Source: Parvibaculum sp040390855 (GTDB lineage: Bacteria; Pseudomonadota; Alphaproteobacteria; Parvibaculales; Parvibaculaceae). Taken from it: a stretch of DNA of 64,000 nucleotides. Location: assembly GCA_040390855.1 (NCBI GenBank), contig JAZJXO010000025.1, positions 41,347 through 105,346 of the forward strand, in the 5' to 3' direction. A program made the translations under genes and the position numbers. Each line of letters begins with the position of its first letter. Position 1 is the stretch's first letter. Shown one piece after another: positions 28,302 through 36,490 of the stretch. The notes under the pieces were generated by a model that saw nothing but the letters and a program-made list of their open reading frames with translations, was not told where the DNA came from and made no database searches.

Positions 28302-29527
28302 ACGCGCTTGAAAATCAAGGACGTGTTGATGCCCCCAAAGGCAAAATTGTTCGACATGACATGCAAGGCATCAATCTCACGGAATGAACCCCGGATATAA
28401 TCAAGCTCACCACAACGCTCGTCCACCTGATCAAGATTGATATTCGGCGCGAAACTTCCGTCGCGCATCATCTCGATCACAAGCCATGCTTCAATCGCGC
28501 CACAGGCCCCGAGCGTGTGACCGAAATAACCTTTGAGCGAATGGATCGGCGTATCGGCCCCGAGCACATCCGATGTCGCCAGCGTCTCGGCAATATCACC
28601 CTGCATAGTCGCCGTGCCGTGACCGCTAACAAAATCAATGGCGGAAGGCGCAATGGCTGCGTCAGCGAGCGCCAGCTTCAACGCACAGCCCATCGTCTCG
28701 GTTTGGGGATCGGTGACATGCGACCCGTCCATATTCGTGCCGAATCCGACAAGCTCGGCATAGATCGTCGCGCCACGCGCCAGCGCATGTTCGCGCTCTT
28801 CAAGGATCAACGTCGCGCCGCCCTCACCGATGACGAGCCCGTCGCGGTTCTGGTCATAAGGTTGCGGGGATTTATCCGGCGTGTGGTTCTTGCAGCTCGT
28901 CGCAAACAACGTATCGAATACAATCGCCATGGTGGGGCAGAGTTCTTCCGCACCGCCCGCGATCATCACTTCGGCATGGCCGTACTTGATCGCCTCGTAG
29001 GAATAGCCGATGGCCTGCGAACCGGACGTGCAGGCCGAGGATGTGGTGATGACACGCCCGCGCAACCCGAAAAAAATGCCGACATTCACAACGGCCGTAT
29101 GGCTCATCATTTTGATATAGCTCATCGCGCTGAGGCCCGTCGCAATACCCGTCTCCATGAATCTCACGAAGCCTATGGTCGGTTCCGTCGACCCATAAGA
29201 CGAACCGAAGGCACAACCGACACGACCGGACTTCAGCAGGGGATCGTCGAGCAGCCCCGCATCTTTCAACGCGTTCTCCGCCGACTTCACGGCAAGGGCG
29301 GCGCAACGCCCCATCGAGCGCATCTTCTTGCGCGGAAAAATCTTCTCATGTTCGAAATAATCGACGGGGGCCGCAAGCCGCGTATTGAGATCGGCAAGGT
29401 GATCCCATTCTTTAATATAGCGCACACCGCTGCGCCCCTCATGCATAGCCGCACGGATCGCGGGCCAGTTATCACCGAGCGGCGTCATACCTGCCATGCC
29501 TGTCACAACCACGCGGCGCATCAGCAT
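28298..29527 (-). CDS. Beta-ketoacyl-ACP synthase, ApeR-like
   Basis: FabF-type condensing enzyme of 409 residues with the full Cys-His-His triad: Cys in SSACTSGSQAIGY (about 165), His in FVSGHGTATMQGD (about 305) and His in LKGYFGHTLGACG (about 340). In aryl-polyene systems a ketosynthase beside the reductase and dehydratase genes (ApeR) acts in chain initiation or elongation. It overlaps the KR gene by 7 nt. A housekeeping FabF is unlikely because the gene is embedded in the pigment operon and no other fatty-acid genes are present. Confidence 0.9.
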   Translation of the reverse strand: MLMRRVVVTGMAGMTPLGDNWPAIRAAMHEGRSGVRYIKEWDHLADLNTRLAAPVDYFEHEKIFPRKKMRSMGRCAALAVKSAENALKDAGLLDDPLLKSGRVGCAFGSSYGSTEPTIGFVRFMETGIATGLSAMSYIKMMSHTAVVNVGIFFGLRGRVITTSSACTSGSQAIGYSYEAIKYGHAEVMIAGGAEELCPTMAIVFDTLFATSCKNHTPDKSPQPYDQNRDGLVIGEGGATLILEEREHALARGATIYAELVGFGTNMDGSHVTDPQTETMGCALKLALADAAIAPSAIDFVSGHGTATMQGDIAETLATSDVLGADTPIHSLKGYFGHTLGACGAIEAWLVIEMMRDGSFAPNINLDQVDERCGELDYIRGSFREIDALHVMSNNFAFGGINTSLIFKRV

Positions 29528-30261
29528 ATCCCTCCGTTGACTGATATAACCTGCCGCGTCATGTAACTTGCTTCGTCCGACAAAATGAAAGCGACAATGC
29601 CACAGACGTCCTCGACTTTGCCGAGACGCTGCATCGGAATCATTTTCAGAATTTCCTCAACCGGCGCTTTCTCGATCATCGCTGTTTCAATGACGCCGGG
29701 CGCCACGCAATTCACCGTGATATTACGCGTCGCAAGCTCGACCGCCAGCGCCTTGGTCGCACCGATGATGCCCGCCTTGGCTGCGCTGTAATTAACCTGA
29801 CCGCGATTGCCGATAATGCCTGACACCGACGAGATCGTGACGATGCGCCCGCCATCGCGCCGCCGGATCATCGGCATGGTGAGAGGATGAATCACGTTGA
29901 AAAATCCATCGAGATTGGTCGTGAGAACCTGATCCCAGTCATCACCCTCAAGCGCCGGAAATGCATTGTCGCGCGCGATGCCCGCATTGAGCACAATGCC
30001 CCAATAGGCTCCGTGCTCTGCAATGTCTGCGTCCAGTGCCGCTTTCGTCGCGGCGCGGTCCGCCACATCAAAGCCGAGGATGCGCCCCTCGCCGCCCGCC
30101 ACCTTGATCGCGCTGAGGGTTGTCGCTGCGCCGTCGTGATCCTGTCCGTAATGCACGGTCACCGGAAAGCCCGCACGCGCGACGCGCAGCGCAATCGCTT
30201 TGCCGATGCCCTTGCTCGCACCCGTCACGAGGATTGATTTTTCTGAGCCCGACTTTGTCAC
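29521..30261 (-). CDS. 3-oxoacyl-ACP reductase, ApeQ-like (FabG family)
   Basis: Short-chain dehydrogenase of 246 residues that reduces the beta-keto group of the growing polyene chain with NADPH. The cofactor motif TGASKGIGKAIA lies near the N-terminus. The catalytic Ser is in TISSVSGIIG and Tyr/Lys in NYSAAKAG. The C-terminus SVNGGIC matches the FabG family end. It overlaps the neighbouring dehydratase and ketosynthase genes by 4 and 7 nt. Confidence 0.92.
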   Translation of the reverse strand: MTKSGSEKSILVTGASKGIGKAIALRVARAGFPVTVHYGQDHDGAATTLSAIKVAGGEGRILGFDVADRAATKAALDADIAEHGAYWGIVLNAGIARDNAFPALEGDDWDQVLTTNLDGFFNVIHPLTMPMIRRRDGGRIVTISSVSGIIGNRGQVNYSAAKAGIIGATKALAVELATRNITVNCVAPGVIETAMIEKAPVEEILKMIPMQRLGKVEDVCGIVAFILSDEASYMTRQVISVNGGIC

Positions 30262-30716
30262 GCAATCCCCTCCGGCAATTCCATTTGCCCGTTTTCCGGC
30301 CGGTAAACACTGAGCGATGCCTTCACCAGTTCTTCACCGAGGACACTAATCACGCAATCGAAGACCGCCATGCCGTTTTCATTGAACACCATATCGGCCC
30401 TGACCGTCAGGTGCGAGCCCGCTAAAAAATATCGCACATTTGAGATGTAGCGCCGCGTTCCCAGCAGAAAGCCGATGGCGGGCGGCTCGCCGGTGAGCGC
30501 ACGACGCGCACCATCGAAGCCCGCAACCGTCTGGGCCATATATTCTATCCCGACATAGGCCGGCACACCGTGTCCTTTGCGAAAAAACGGGGAGGCATCC
30601 GAAATCAGAACTTCCCCGACAACATGCGAAGGGCCCGCCTCGACGATCCGGTCGATGAGCAACATCTGCCCGCGATGTCTTACAAGGTGTTCTACAGGGG
30701 GAAGCGTTTCAGACAT
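30258..30716 (-). CDS. 3-hydroxyacyl-ACP dehydratase, ApeP-like hotdog protein
   Basis: Hotdog-fold protein of 152 residues. It begins PPVEHLVRHRGQMLLIDRI and has a helix GVPAYVGIEYMAQTVAGFDG in place of the FabZ/FabA central helix. In aryl-polyene synthesis ApeP works together with ApeI, a second hotdog protein, to dehydrate the chain and produce the conjugated double bonds. The second partner is present here as the C-terminal domain of the ligase fusion at 39731-41410. It overlaps the ketosynthase gene upstream by one base. Confidence 0.85.
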   Translation of the reverse strand: MSETLPPVEHLVRHRGQMLLIDRIVEAGPSHVVGEVLISDASPFFRKGHGVPAYVGIEYMAQTVAGFDGARRALTGEPPAIGFLLGTRRYISNVRYFLAGSHLTVRADMVFNENGMAVFDCVISVLGEELVKASLSVYRPENGQMELPEGIA

Positions 30717-31900
30717 TACGAACGCGCCAGAACCAATGCTGTGTTATTACCGCCAAAGGCATAAGAACAACTCATCATATAACGCCCATTGACCTTCTCA
30801 CCAAGCCGGTCGGCAAGATTGATCCGCGGCAAAGCCGGATCGGCCACGCCGTCCCAGATATGCGGAGGCACCTCGCCGCGCTGCAGAGCCATAGCAACAA
30901 ATCCGGCCTCGTTCGACCCTGCTGCACCGAGCATATGGCCCGTCAGCGATTTTGTAGAACTGCACAAGAGGTCGCTTCCAAAAATACTATGCGTGACGGA
31001 CGCCTCCATTGCATCATTGAGCCGCGTCGCGGTGCCATGCAGGTTGAGATAGGACATATCGCGCGGCGAAAGACCGGCCATGGACAGCGCTTCTGCAATC
31101 GCCACCTTCGCACCTGTCCCTTCAGGATCCGGCGCACTCAGATGATGCGCATCGGCGCTCTCGCCAAAACCGGCGAGCCGTAGCTCGGCCTCTTCGCGTG
31201 TCAGCAGAAACAGCGCACCGCCCTCGCCGATGCTGATACCATCGCGATTGGCACTGAACGGATTGCAGCGCTGTGGCGCGATGGAATCGAGAACCGAAAA
31301 CCCGTTCAGCGTCAGATTGCACATCGTATCAACTCCGCCCGCAATCACGGCATCGCACATGCCGCTGCGCAACAGACGCGCCGCACTCGCCAGCGCCTTC
31401 GCACCCGATGTACAGGCTGTCGAAATGCCGTAATAGGGACCGCCGATACCCGTCACGTCGGCAACAAACGATGACGCATCGCCCATCTCCTGCCGACGGA
31501 GATCAAATCCATCCGGCCATGTGCCCTTTTTCACAAATTGCGTAACAGCCTCTTCAGAACTTCTGATGCCCGACGTGCTGGTGCCGATCACAGCGCCGAC
31601 GCGCCTTGCACCGAATTTGTCCTTGGCCCATTCAATACTCTGCATCAGCGGTTTCAGACAATGCATGACCAATCTGTTATTGTGGCTCTCCCAATGCGCG
31701 AACGGCGCGGCGAGCGGCTCAAGGTCGAAACGCAGCGCCCCTACCGGCACCGAACGACCATCAGCAATCGTCGCGGTCTGCGAAAGTCCACGCCGGTCAC
31801 CCGCAAAAAGATTTGTCGCGACCTCATGCCAATTCGCGCCAAGCGCATTGGCGGTGTTCATCGCTGTGAAGAAAATAGGTGATTCCAGATATTCAATCAT
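30716..31900 (-). CDS. Beta-ketoacyl-ACP synthase, ApeO-like
   Basis: Condensing enzyme of 394 residues with Cys in ISTACTSGAKALAS (about 162), His in NLHGTATRLND (about 285) and His in SLTGHMLGAAG (about 318). All three active-site residues are present. In characterised aryl-polyene synthases, ApeO pairs with the chain-length-factor-like ApeC. The matching ApeC-type gene lies at 43254-43982, far upstream in the same operon. The N-terminus (IEYLESPIFFTAMNTANALG) is atypical for FabF, as in other cluster ketosynthases. Confidence 0.88.
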   Translation of the reverse strand: MIEYLESPIFFTAMNTANALGANWHEVATNLFAGDRRGLSQTATIADGRSVPVGALRFDLEPLAAPFAHWESHNNRLVMHCLKPLMQSIEWAKDKFGARRVGAVIGTSTSGIRSSEEAVTQFVKKGTWPDGFDLRRQEMGDASSFVADVTGIGGPYYGISTACTSGAKALASAARLLRSGMCDAVIAGGVDTMCNLTLNGFSVLDSIAPQRCNPFSANRDGISIGEGGALFLLTREEAELRLAGFGESADAHHLSAPDPEGTGAKVAIAEALSMAGLSPRDMSYLNLHGTATRLNDAMEASVTHSIFGSDLLCSSTKSLTGHMLGAAGSNEAGFVAMALQRGEVPPHIWDGVADPALPRINLADRLGEKVNGRYMMSCSYAFGGNNTALVLARS

Positions 31901-32477
31901 CCGTTGCTCGCTGGCTCTGGATAATCAACTGATAATCAAAGGCATAATTGATAAGCGATGCCCGTCCGTTCCAGACGTCGCCTTTAGGTCGCGCCACCAT
32001 GATCAGCAGTTTTCCATCTTTAATCACTTTGCGCTCTGTCCGATAAGTCTCAATAAAAAATGCACCGTCGATCGAACGGCGCACATCATCAGCCGATCCG
32101 TAGACAAGCATAAGGTCTGCCAGCATCCGCTCCGGTGAAAGTCCGCCCGGAGCGAGCGTTTCTTTTTTTGCCGTGACGCCACCCTTCGTCCAGTCAATCC
32201 GCATGATACGCGGTCCTGACGGCACAGACATCACCACAGTAAAATGATCCGCTTTTGAACGGATCAGCGATTGAAACATCTGCTGATGTCCCTGATACCG
32301 CGCTTGCACGAGCTGCATAACATCGTCGCCATCGCCGAATGCCGGAGTTGCGGGCAAGCTCAGCGTGACGCCCGGTGCCAGAGGCTGCAACTGCGCCGCA
32401 CTTTCACGGCCTGACGCACACCCCGTCACGCCGGTCGCGACAGCCAGCATCACGCAGGCCACAAGATAGATCTTCAT
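31893..32477 (-). CDS. DUF3261-type lipoprotein of the aryl-polyene cluster
   Basis: Predicted lipoprotein of 194 residues. The ATG at 32477 overlaps the flavoprotein stop (ATGA) and starts a signal peptide ending GVTGC, so acylation at about Cys20 is expected. The open frame extends further upstream, but that part would bury the signal. The mature part (RADHFTVVMSVPSGPRIMRI-like strands, then DLMLVYG) has the LolB-like beta layout of DUF3261 proteins found in aryl-polyene clusters. Together with the LolA-like and MMPL proteins it probably carries the lipidated pigment to the outer membrane; that role is inference. Confidence 0.75.
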   Translation of the reverse strand: MKIYLVACVMLAVATGVTGCASGRESAAQLQPLAPGVTLSLPATPAFGDGDDVMQLVQARYQGHQQMFQSLIRSKADHFTVVMSVPSGPRIMRIDWTKGGVTAKKETLAPGGLSPERMLADLMLVYGSADDVRRSIDGAFFIETYRTERKVIKDGKLLIMVARPKGDVWNGRASLINYAFDYQLIIQSQRATDD

Positions 32478-33694
32478 CGACAAAGCTCGGCCAACATGCC
32501 GAGATATTTCGACGGCTGCTTCACAAACGGATTTTCCTCGTCCCATGCATAGCCCGCGAGCACCGACGTGATCATCAGCTTGACCTTATTGGGATCGTTC
32601 GGCGTTCCGAAAATCACACGTTGCAAACTGCCATCGTACCAGCCGTTGACATAGGCGCGAAAAGTCTCAATGCCGCGCCCCAGAGGCTCTGCAAATTCAC
32701 GCTGCCAATCCGGCTTTCCGCCTTCGAGCTGACGCACCACGAGCTTCGAGGCGAGCGAGGCTGATTTCAACGCTATCGTAACGCCCGACGAGAACACCGG
32801 ATCAAGAAACTCACCGGCATTGCCAAGCAACGCGTAACCATCGCCGCTCAGGGCACTTACTTTGCAGGCATAACCCGAAATCTCGCCGACATCGCGTACG
32901 CGCTCGGCATTGACGAGCAGCTTTGCCATTCGACCTGATTGGGCCACAAGATTGGTCCACTGCTCCTCACGTGTTCCTCCATACGGCGCCAGATGCTCCG
33001 GCCGCCCCACGACACCCACCGACGTCAAACCATCCGCCAGCGGAATAAACCAGTACCATATTTCCGGATTTTTCTCGTTGATGGTGACAATGATCTTGTT
33101 ACGATCATGCAACCCGTGCGGAATGTTGTCTTTCATATGCGTGAAGACCGACATTCTCTGCGGAACGGGAACAGGTGCTTCAAGATCAAGCAACCGCGCG
33201 AGCACACGGCCAAAGCCGCTACCATCGAGGACAAAGCGCGTTTCGATCACACGTTCACTGCCTGCCTCATCACGCACAGTGAGACTTGGTCGCGTCGGAT
33301 GCGGCTTCATGGCCACAACAGTCTGACCGAACTGCACACGCGCACCTTTGCGCTCCGCGCCTCTGGCCAGAATCAGGTCGAACTTCTCACGTTGCACCTG
33401 ATAGGTCGTGCCCCAGCCGCTGCTCGACTTCACGCGGAAGTCAAAACTCTCCTCGCGCTCGCCCCAGCGAAAGGTCGCACCGTTCTTGTGCTGGAATCCG
33501 GCCTCGACCACATCCTGCAACAATCCCGCTTCGTCGAGCCATTCCATTGCCTGCGGCAGAAGGCTCTCACCGATGGAAAAACGCGGAAAATGCGTACGCT
33601 CCAAAACTTCGACCGACAGCCCCGCATCAACCAGCATGGCAGCAGCCACCGATCCGGACGGCCCCGCCCCGATTACCACAACATCAGTCGCCAT
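32474..33694 (-). CDS. FAD-dependent oxidoreductase resembling flavin-dependent halogenases
   Basis: Flavoprotein of 406 residues from ATG 33694 (GGGGG 6 nt upstream; a TTG at 33706 would add four residues). It has the FAD loop GAGPSG (9-14) and a Lys at 70 within FQHKNGATFRW. WYWFIP at 213-218 matches WxWxIP, and FLDPVFSSG (296-304) matches the Fx.Px.Sx.G pattern. These are the marks of flavin-dependent halogenases, the Lys being the one that activates hypohalous acid. It lies inside the aryl-polyene operon, so a halogenated aryl head group is possible. It could still be a monooxygenase or dehydrogenase of the same superfamily. Confidence 0.8.
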   Translation of the reverse strand: MATDVVVIGAGPSGSVAAAMLVDAGLSVEVLERTHFPRFSIGESLLPQAMEWLDEAGLLQDVVEAGFQHKNGATFRWGEREESFDFRVKSSSGWGTTYQVQREKFDLILARGAERKGARVQFGQTVVAMKPHPTRPSLTVRDEAGSERVIETRFVLDGSGFGRVLARLLDLEAPVPVPQRMSVFTHMKDNIPHGLHDRNKIIVTINEKNPEIWYWFIPLADGLTSVGVVGRPEHLAPYGGTREEQWTNLVAQSGRMAKLLVNAERVRDVGEISGYACKVSALSGDGYALLGNAGEFLDPVFSSGVTIALKSASLASKLVVRQLEGGKPDWQREFAEPLGRGIETFRAYVNGWYDGSLQRVIFGTPNDPNKVKLMITSVLAGYAWDEENPFVKQPSKYLGMLAELCR

Positions 33695-35924
33695 GTTTGC
33701 CCCCAAACAAGTCTTTTACGAATGATACTCTCACAAGTGGCGACAATAGCAGAGAAATCAAAATTCCGACTGCTACTGTAAGCCCGAAACTGCGCACCGG
33801 CAAAACAGAGCTAAGACCCAGAAGTCCCACGGAAATACAGGTCATGGAGGCAGCCAGCACGATGCCAACATGCGTCCAGTCACCCTCCTGACCCGGATTT
33901 TCCCATTGAAAAATCGCGTAATCAACACCCGCACCCACAACCAGAAAAAGGCCCATGACCGAGAAAAACGAATAAGGCACACCGGCCAGAGCGAGAAGCG
34001 CAGGCGAAACGAGAAGTGCCAGAACCGTCGGCATAAGGATTTTTAGACTGGCGACGCTACGGTACACGAAAAGCAGCATAACGCCCGTTGCCGCCACGGC
34101 ACCGGCCAGACCATATGTCGCCAATGTCCGGTAAAGCTCCAACAGGGCGGAATAACGCTGCGCCGGATTGACAAGTCTCACGCCCGCCACGTCCGGCAAT
34201 GTGAGGGCCCCGTCACTCACGGGCACAACCGACCAGAACGTCGTCCCCGTTTCACCGCGCAGGCCCACCACAAAAGCGGGCGACGCGACGGGCTTTGCAT
34301 CCTTTGCCGCTGCGTAAGCATCCGCACGTCCCTCGCCCAGAGCATCGAGCACACCGCCCAGATAAGGTTCGATCAGTTTTGTCCGGATCAGATCCCGATC
34401 ATAAGCGCGCATGGTTTGCGACGGATCGAACCGGCTGGCCGCCCAGATCACGGCATCGCCCTGACCTTGCGCCTGCAATCGGGTCAGCAGGTTTTCTTCC
34501 CGCATTGTCGCCTCGTCACGCGAGCCGCCTTGCACGAGAATAAAGGAACTCGTCGGCGCGAAGCCGATGAGCGAACGGATATGCGCTTCCTCTTTGACAA
34601 GCTGCGACGACGGGGCTTGAAAGCGGCGCACATCGTCGAGCGTCTCACCACGCTGCAAAGCCACCACAACAATAACGAGCGAGGCGAGCAGAACACCGAC
34701 GAGCATACGGCCTGAAAAATCAGACCCCAGAAAACGGCCCGCATATGTCTTTGCCATCAACGCTCCCGGCCCGACACGCATGGGGCGGCCTTCGACAACC
34801 GGCGTCAGAACCAAGGTGCTGACCCATGCCGAAACAAGCCCGACGCCGCCAAACAGTGCAATCTGGCGGAAGGCCGCGACAGGAAAGAAAAAAAGCGCGG
34901 CGAAAGCAGCAACCGATGTCAGCATACCGAGCGTCAATGGCCGGTATATCTGCGCTTTGCGTTCGGCCACAGAGTAATCCGGATGCGCGAGCCCCGTCAC
35001 CAGATAATAGGTCGTGTAGTCGACCACCATGCCGATCAGTGCCGCCCCGAAGACAAGCGCCATCGCATGAACACTGCCGAAGACCAGGAGCGTCGCCGCC
35101 AATCCGACAGTGAGCGAGAACGTCACCATGCCGACGGCGATGAGCGGCGCGCGCAGGGAACGAAACATCACCCAATAAAAGAGCAAGACGGCGACGGTGG
35201 TGACGAGACTGATCAGCGACATTTCAGCTCGCGCATGTTCCGCGCCATAAGCCGCATGAAAGACTGCGCCTGCACGGCTCAGTTGCAAATCTTTGTACGA
35301 TGCTTCCTGTTTCCACTTCTCGACAATCGCCGCAATCCGGTCCTGCACATCAAGACTGTAGGCGGGGCCGATAAGACTGCCCGATACAATCCGCGCATCA
35401 CCCCTGGGCATCGTCGCCATGCCCTTCGGTAACAGGCAGCTAAGAAGCCGACTTGTCCGCAGCATCGGGTCGGACGCAATCATCGCGCCGCGCGCAGACG
35501 ACATAGGCGCATACCATTCGAGCAACGCGGCCTGAGCAACGCTCGCGCCCTGCCCTGCTTCGAGTTTTGCTTTATCATCTGCACAAATAAGGTCTGTCCT
35601 ATGCGCAAAGAGCCAGACCCAAAGCCCCTTGCCGTCATCCGTCGACGAACGGAAATGTCCCGAAGCGATGAGCGCCGCCTCCAGCGCCGCCACCGCCTTG
35701 CCCCGCCCAGTCGCCGTTCCGCCTTCGATCGCAAAGGCGATGCGCGATGAGGCCGCCATACTCGCCTTCTGCATCGCGTCGGCCGCCACAGGGTCTTTCG
35801 CGTCACCCGGCAACAAGGACAGAATGTTGGTATCGACACTCCGCGCGATGCGCGTCGCAACAAAACCGGCCGACAGAGAAAATGTCAGCAGTATTGCGAC
35901 AACCGCGAGGTGCCGGAAGGTCAT
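33684..35924 (-). CDS. MMPL/RND-type exporter of the aryl-polyene cluster
   Basis: Large inner-membrane protein of 746 residues with the duplicated MMPL layout. A first TM helix (about 6-24) is followed by a periplasmic domain (about 30-225), five helices, a second periplasmic domain (about 430-590) and a final helix bundle ending near residue 735. The GVDYAIFQW and MVVDYTTYYL segments in the TM bundles correspond to the proton-relay Asp positions of the family. Aryl-polyene clusters carry such an exporter (ApeM-like), thought to move the lipidated product out of the inner membrane. It overlaps its neighbours by 4 and 11 nt. Confidence 0.9.
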   Translation of the reverse strand: MTFRHLAVVAILLTFSLSAGFVATRIARSVDTNILSLLPGDAKDPVAADAMQKASMAASSRIAFAIEGGTATGRGKAVAALEAALIASGHFRSSTDDGKGLWVWLFAHRTDLICADDKAKLEAGQGASVAQAALLEWYAPMSSARGAMIASDPMLRTSRLLSCLLPKGMATMPRGDARIVSGSLIGPAYSLDVQDRIAAIVEKWKQEASYKDLQLSRAGAVFHAAYGAEHARAEMSLISLVTTVAVLLFYWVMFRSLRAPLIAVGMVTFSLTVGLAATLLVFGSVHAMALVFGAALIGMVVDYTTYYLVTGLAHPDYSVAERKAQIYRPLTLGMLTSVAAFAALFFFPVAAFRQIALFGGVGLVSAWVSTLVLTPVVEGRPMRVGPGALMAKTYAGRFLGSDFSGRMLVGVLLASLVIVVVALQRGETLDDVRRFQAPSSQLVKEEAHIRSLIGFAPTSSFILVQGGSRDEATMREENLLTRLQAQGQGDAVIWAASRFDPSQTMRAYDRDLIRTKLIEPYLGGVLDALGEGRADAYAAAKDAKPVASPAFVVGLRGETGTTFWSVVPVSDGALTLPDVAGVRLVNPAQRYSALLELYRTLATYGLAGAVAATGVMLLFVYRSVASLKILMPTVLALLVSPALLALAGVPYSFFSVMGLFLVVGAGVDYAIFQWENPGQEGDWTHVGIVLAASMTCISVGLLGLSSVLPVRSFGLTVAVGILISLLLSPLVRVSFVKDLFGGKHGD

Positions 35925-36490
35925 GGTTTCACAGGTCCGAAACTGATGCTCTCGCTGTCACCGTCGGGCCGCACAATATCGACATGCGACACATCCGTGC
36001 AACCATGCACCACAATCCTGCCGATCAGGGCACCGAGGCGATCATCATGCGGCACAAGCGACACCGCCCAATCGCCGTCACCTTGCTCAGCGTTCTTGTC
36101 GATTGCAAAAATCTGCGCAAGCGCAGACCACTCGCCGCGCATGATCGACGCCATCGACTTCGCGATGCCGCCTGCGATGTTCAAAGATTCCGGCCCGACC
36201 GGAACAGGCGCAGCACCGTCAACCGACTGCGTGATACCCGTGGCGTTCATCACTGTTCTGACATCGAACGGCTTTTTCATATGCCAGATGATTTCATTTT
36301 CGTTGACGCTCATCTCGCCTTGCGAACGCAAAGGCTTGTCGAGGCCGGATACATGCTTTTCCTGCACGAAGCTGCGCTCAAATTCTGAAATCTTCAGCGC
36401 ATCAGGCGGCGGGCAGGCGGCAAGCGCCACAGCAGGCAGCAGACCCGCTGCAACTACAACGCCGCCCAACAAATTTCCGGCTCGTCTCAT
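35921..36490 (-). CDS. LolA-like outer-membrane lipoprotein carrier protein
   Basis: Periplasmic protein of 189 residues. A signal peptide ends near residue 25 (LLPAVALAACPPP). An alternative lipobox reading at ALAAC is possible, so it may be either cleaved by signal peptidase I or lipidated. The body (LKISEFERSFVQEKHVSGL, GEMSVNENEIIWHMKKPFD) is typical of LolA-fold carriers. This is the ApeL-type member of the cluster and probably ferries hydrophobic product across the periplasm. It overlaps the MMPL gene and the ammonia-lyase gene by 4 nt each. Confidence 0.85.
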   Translation of the reverse strand: MRRAGNLLGGVVVAAGLLPAVALAACPPPDALKISEFERSFVQEKHVSGLDKPLRSQGEMSVNENEIIWHMKKPFDVRTVMNATGITQSVDGAAPVPVGPESLNIAGGIAKSMASIMRGEWSALAQIFAIDKNAEQGDGDWAVSLVPHDDRLGALIGRIVVHGCTDVSHVDIVRPDGDSESISFGPVKP

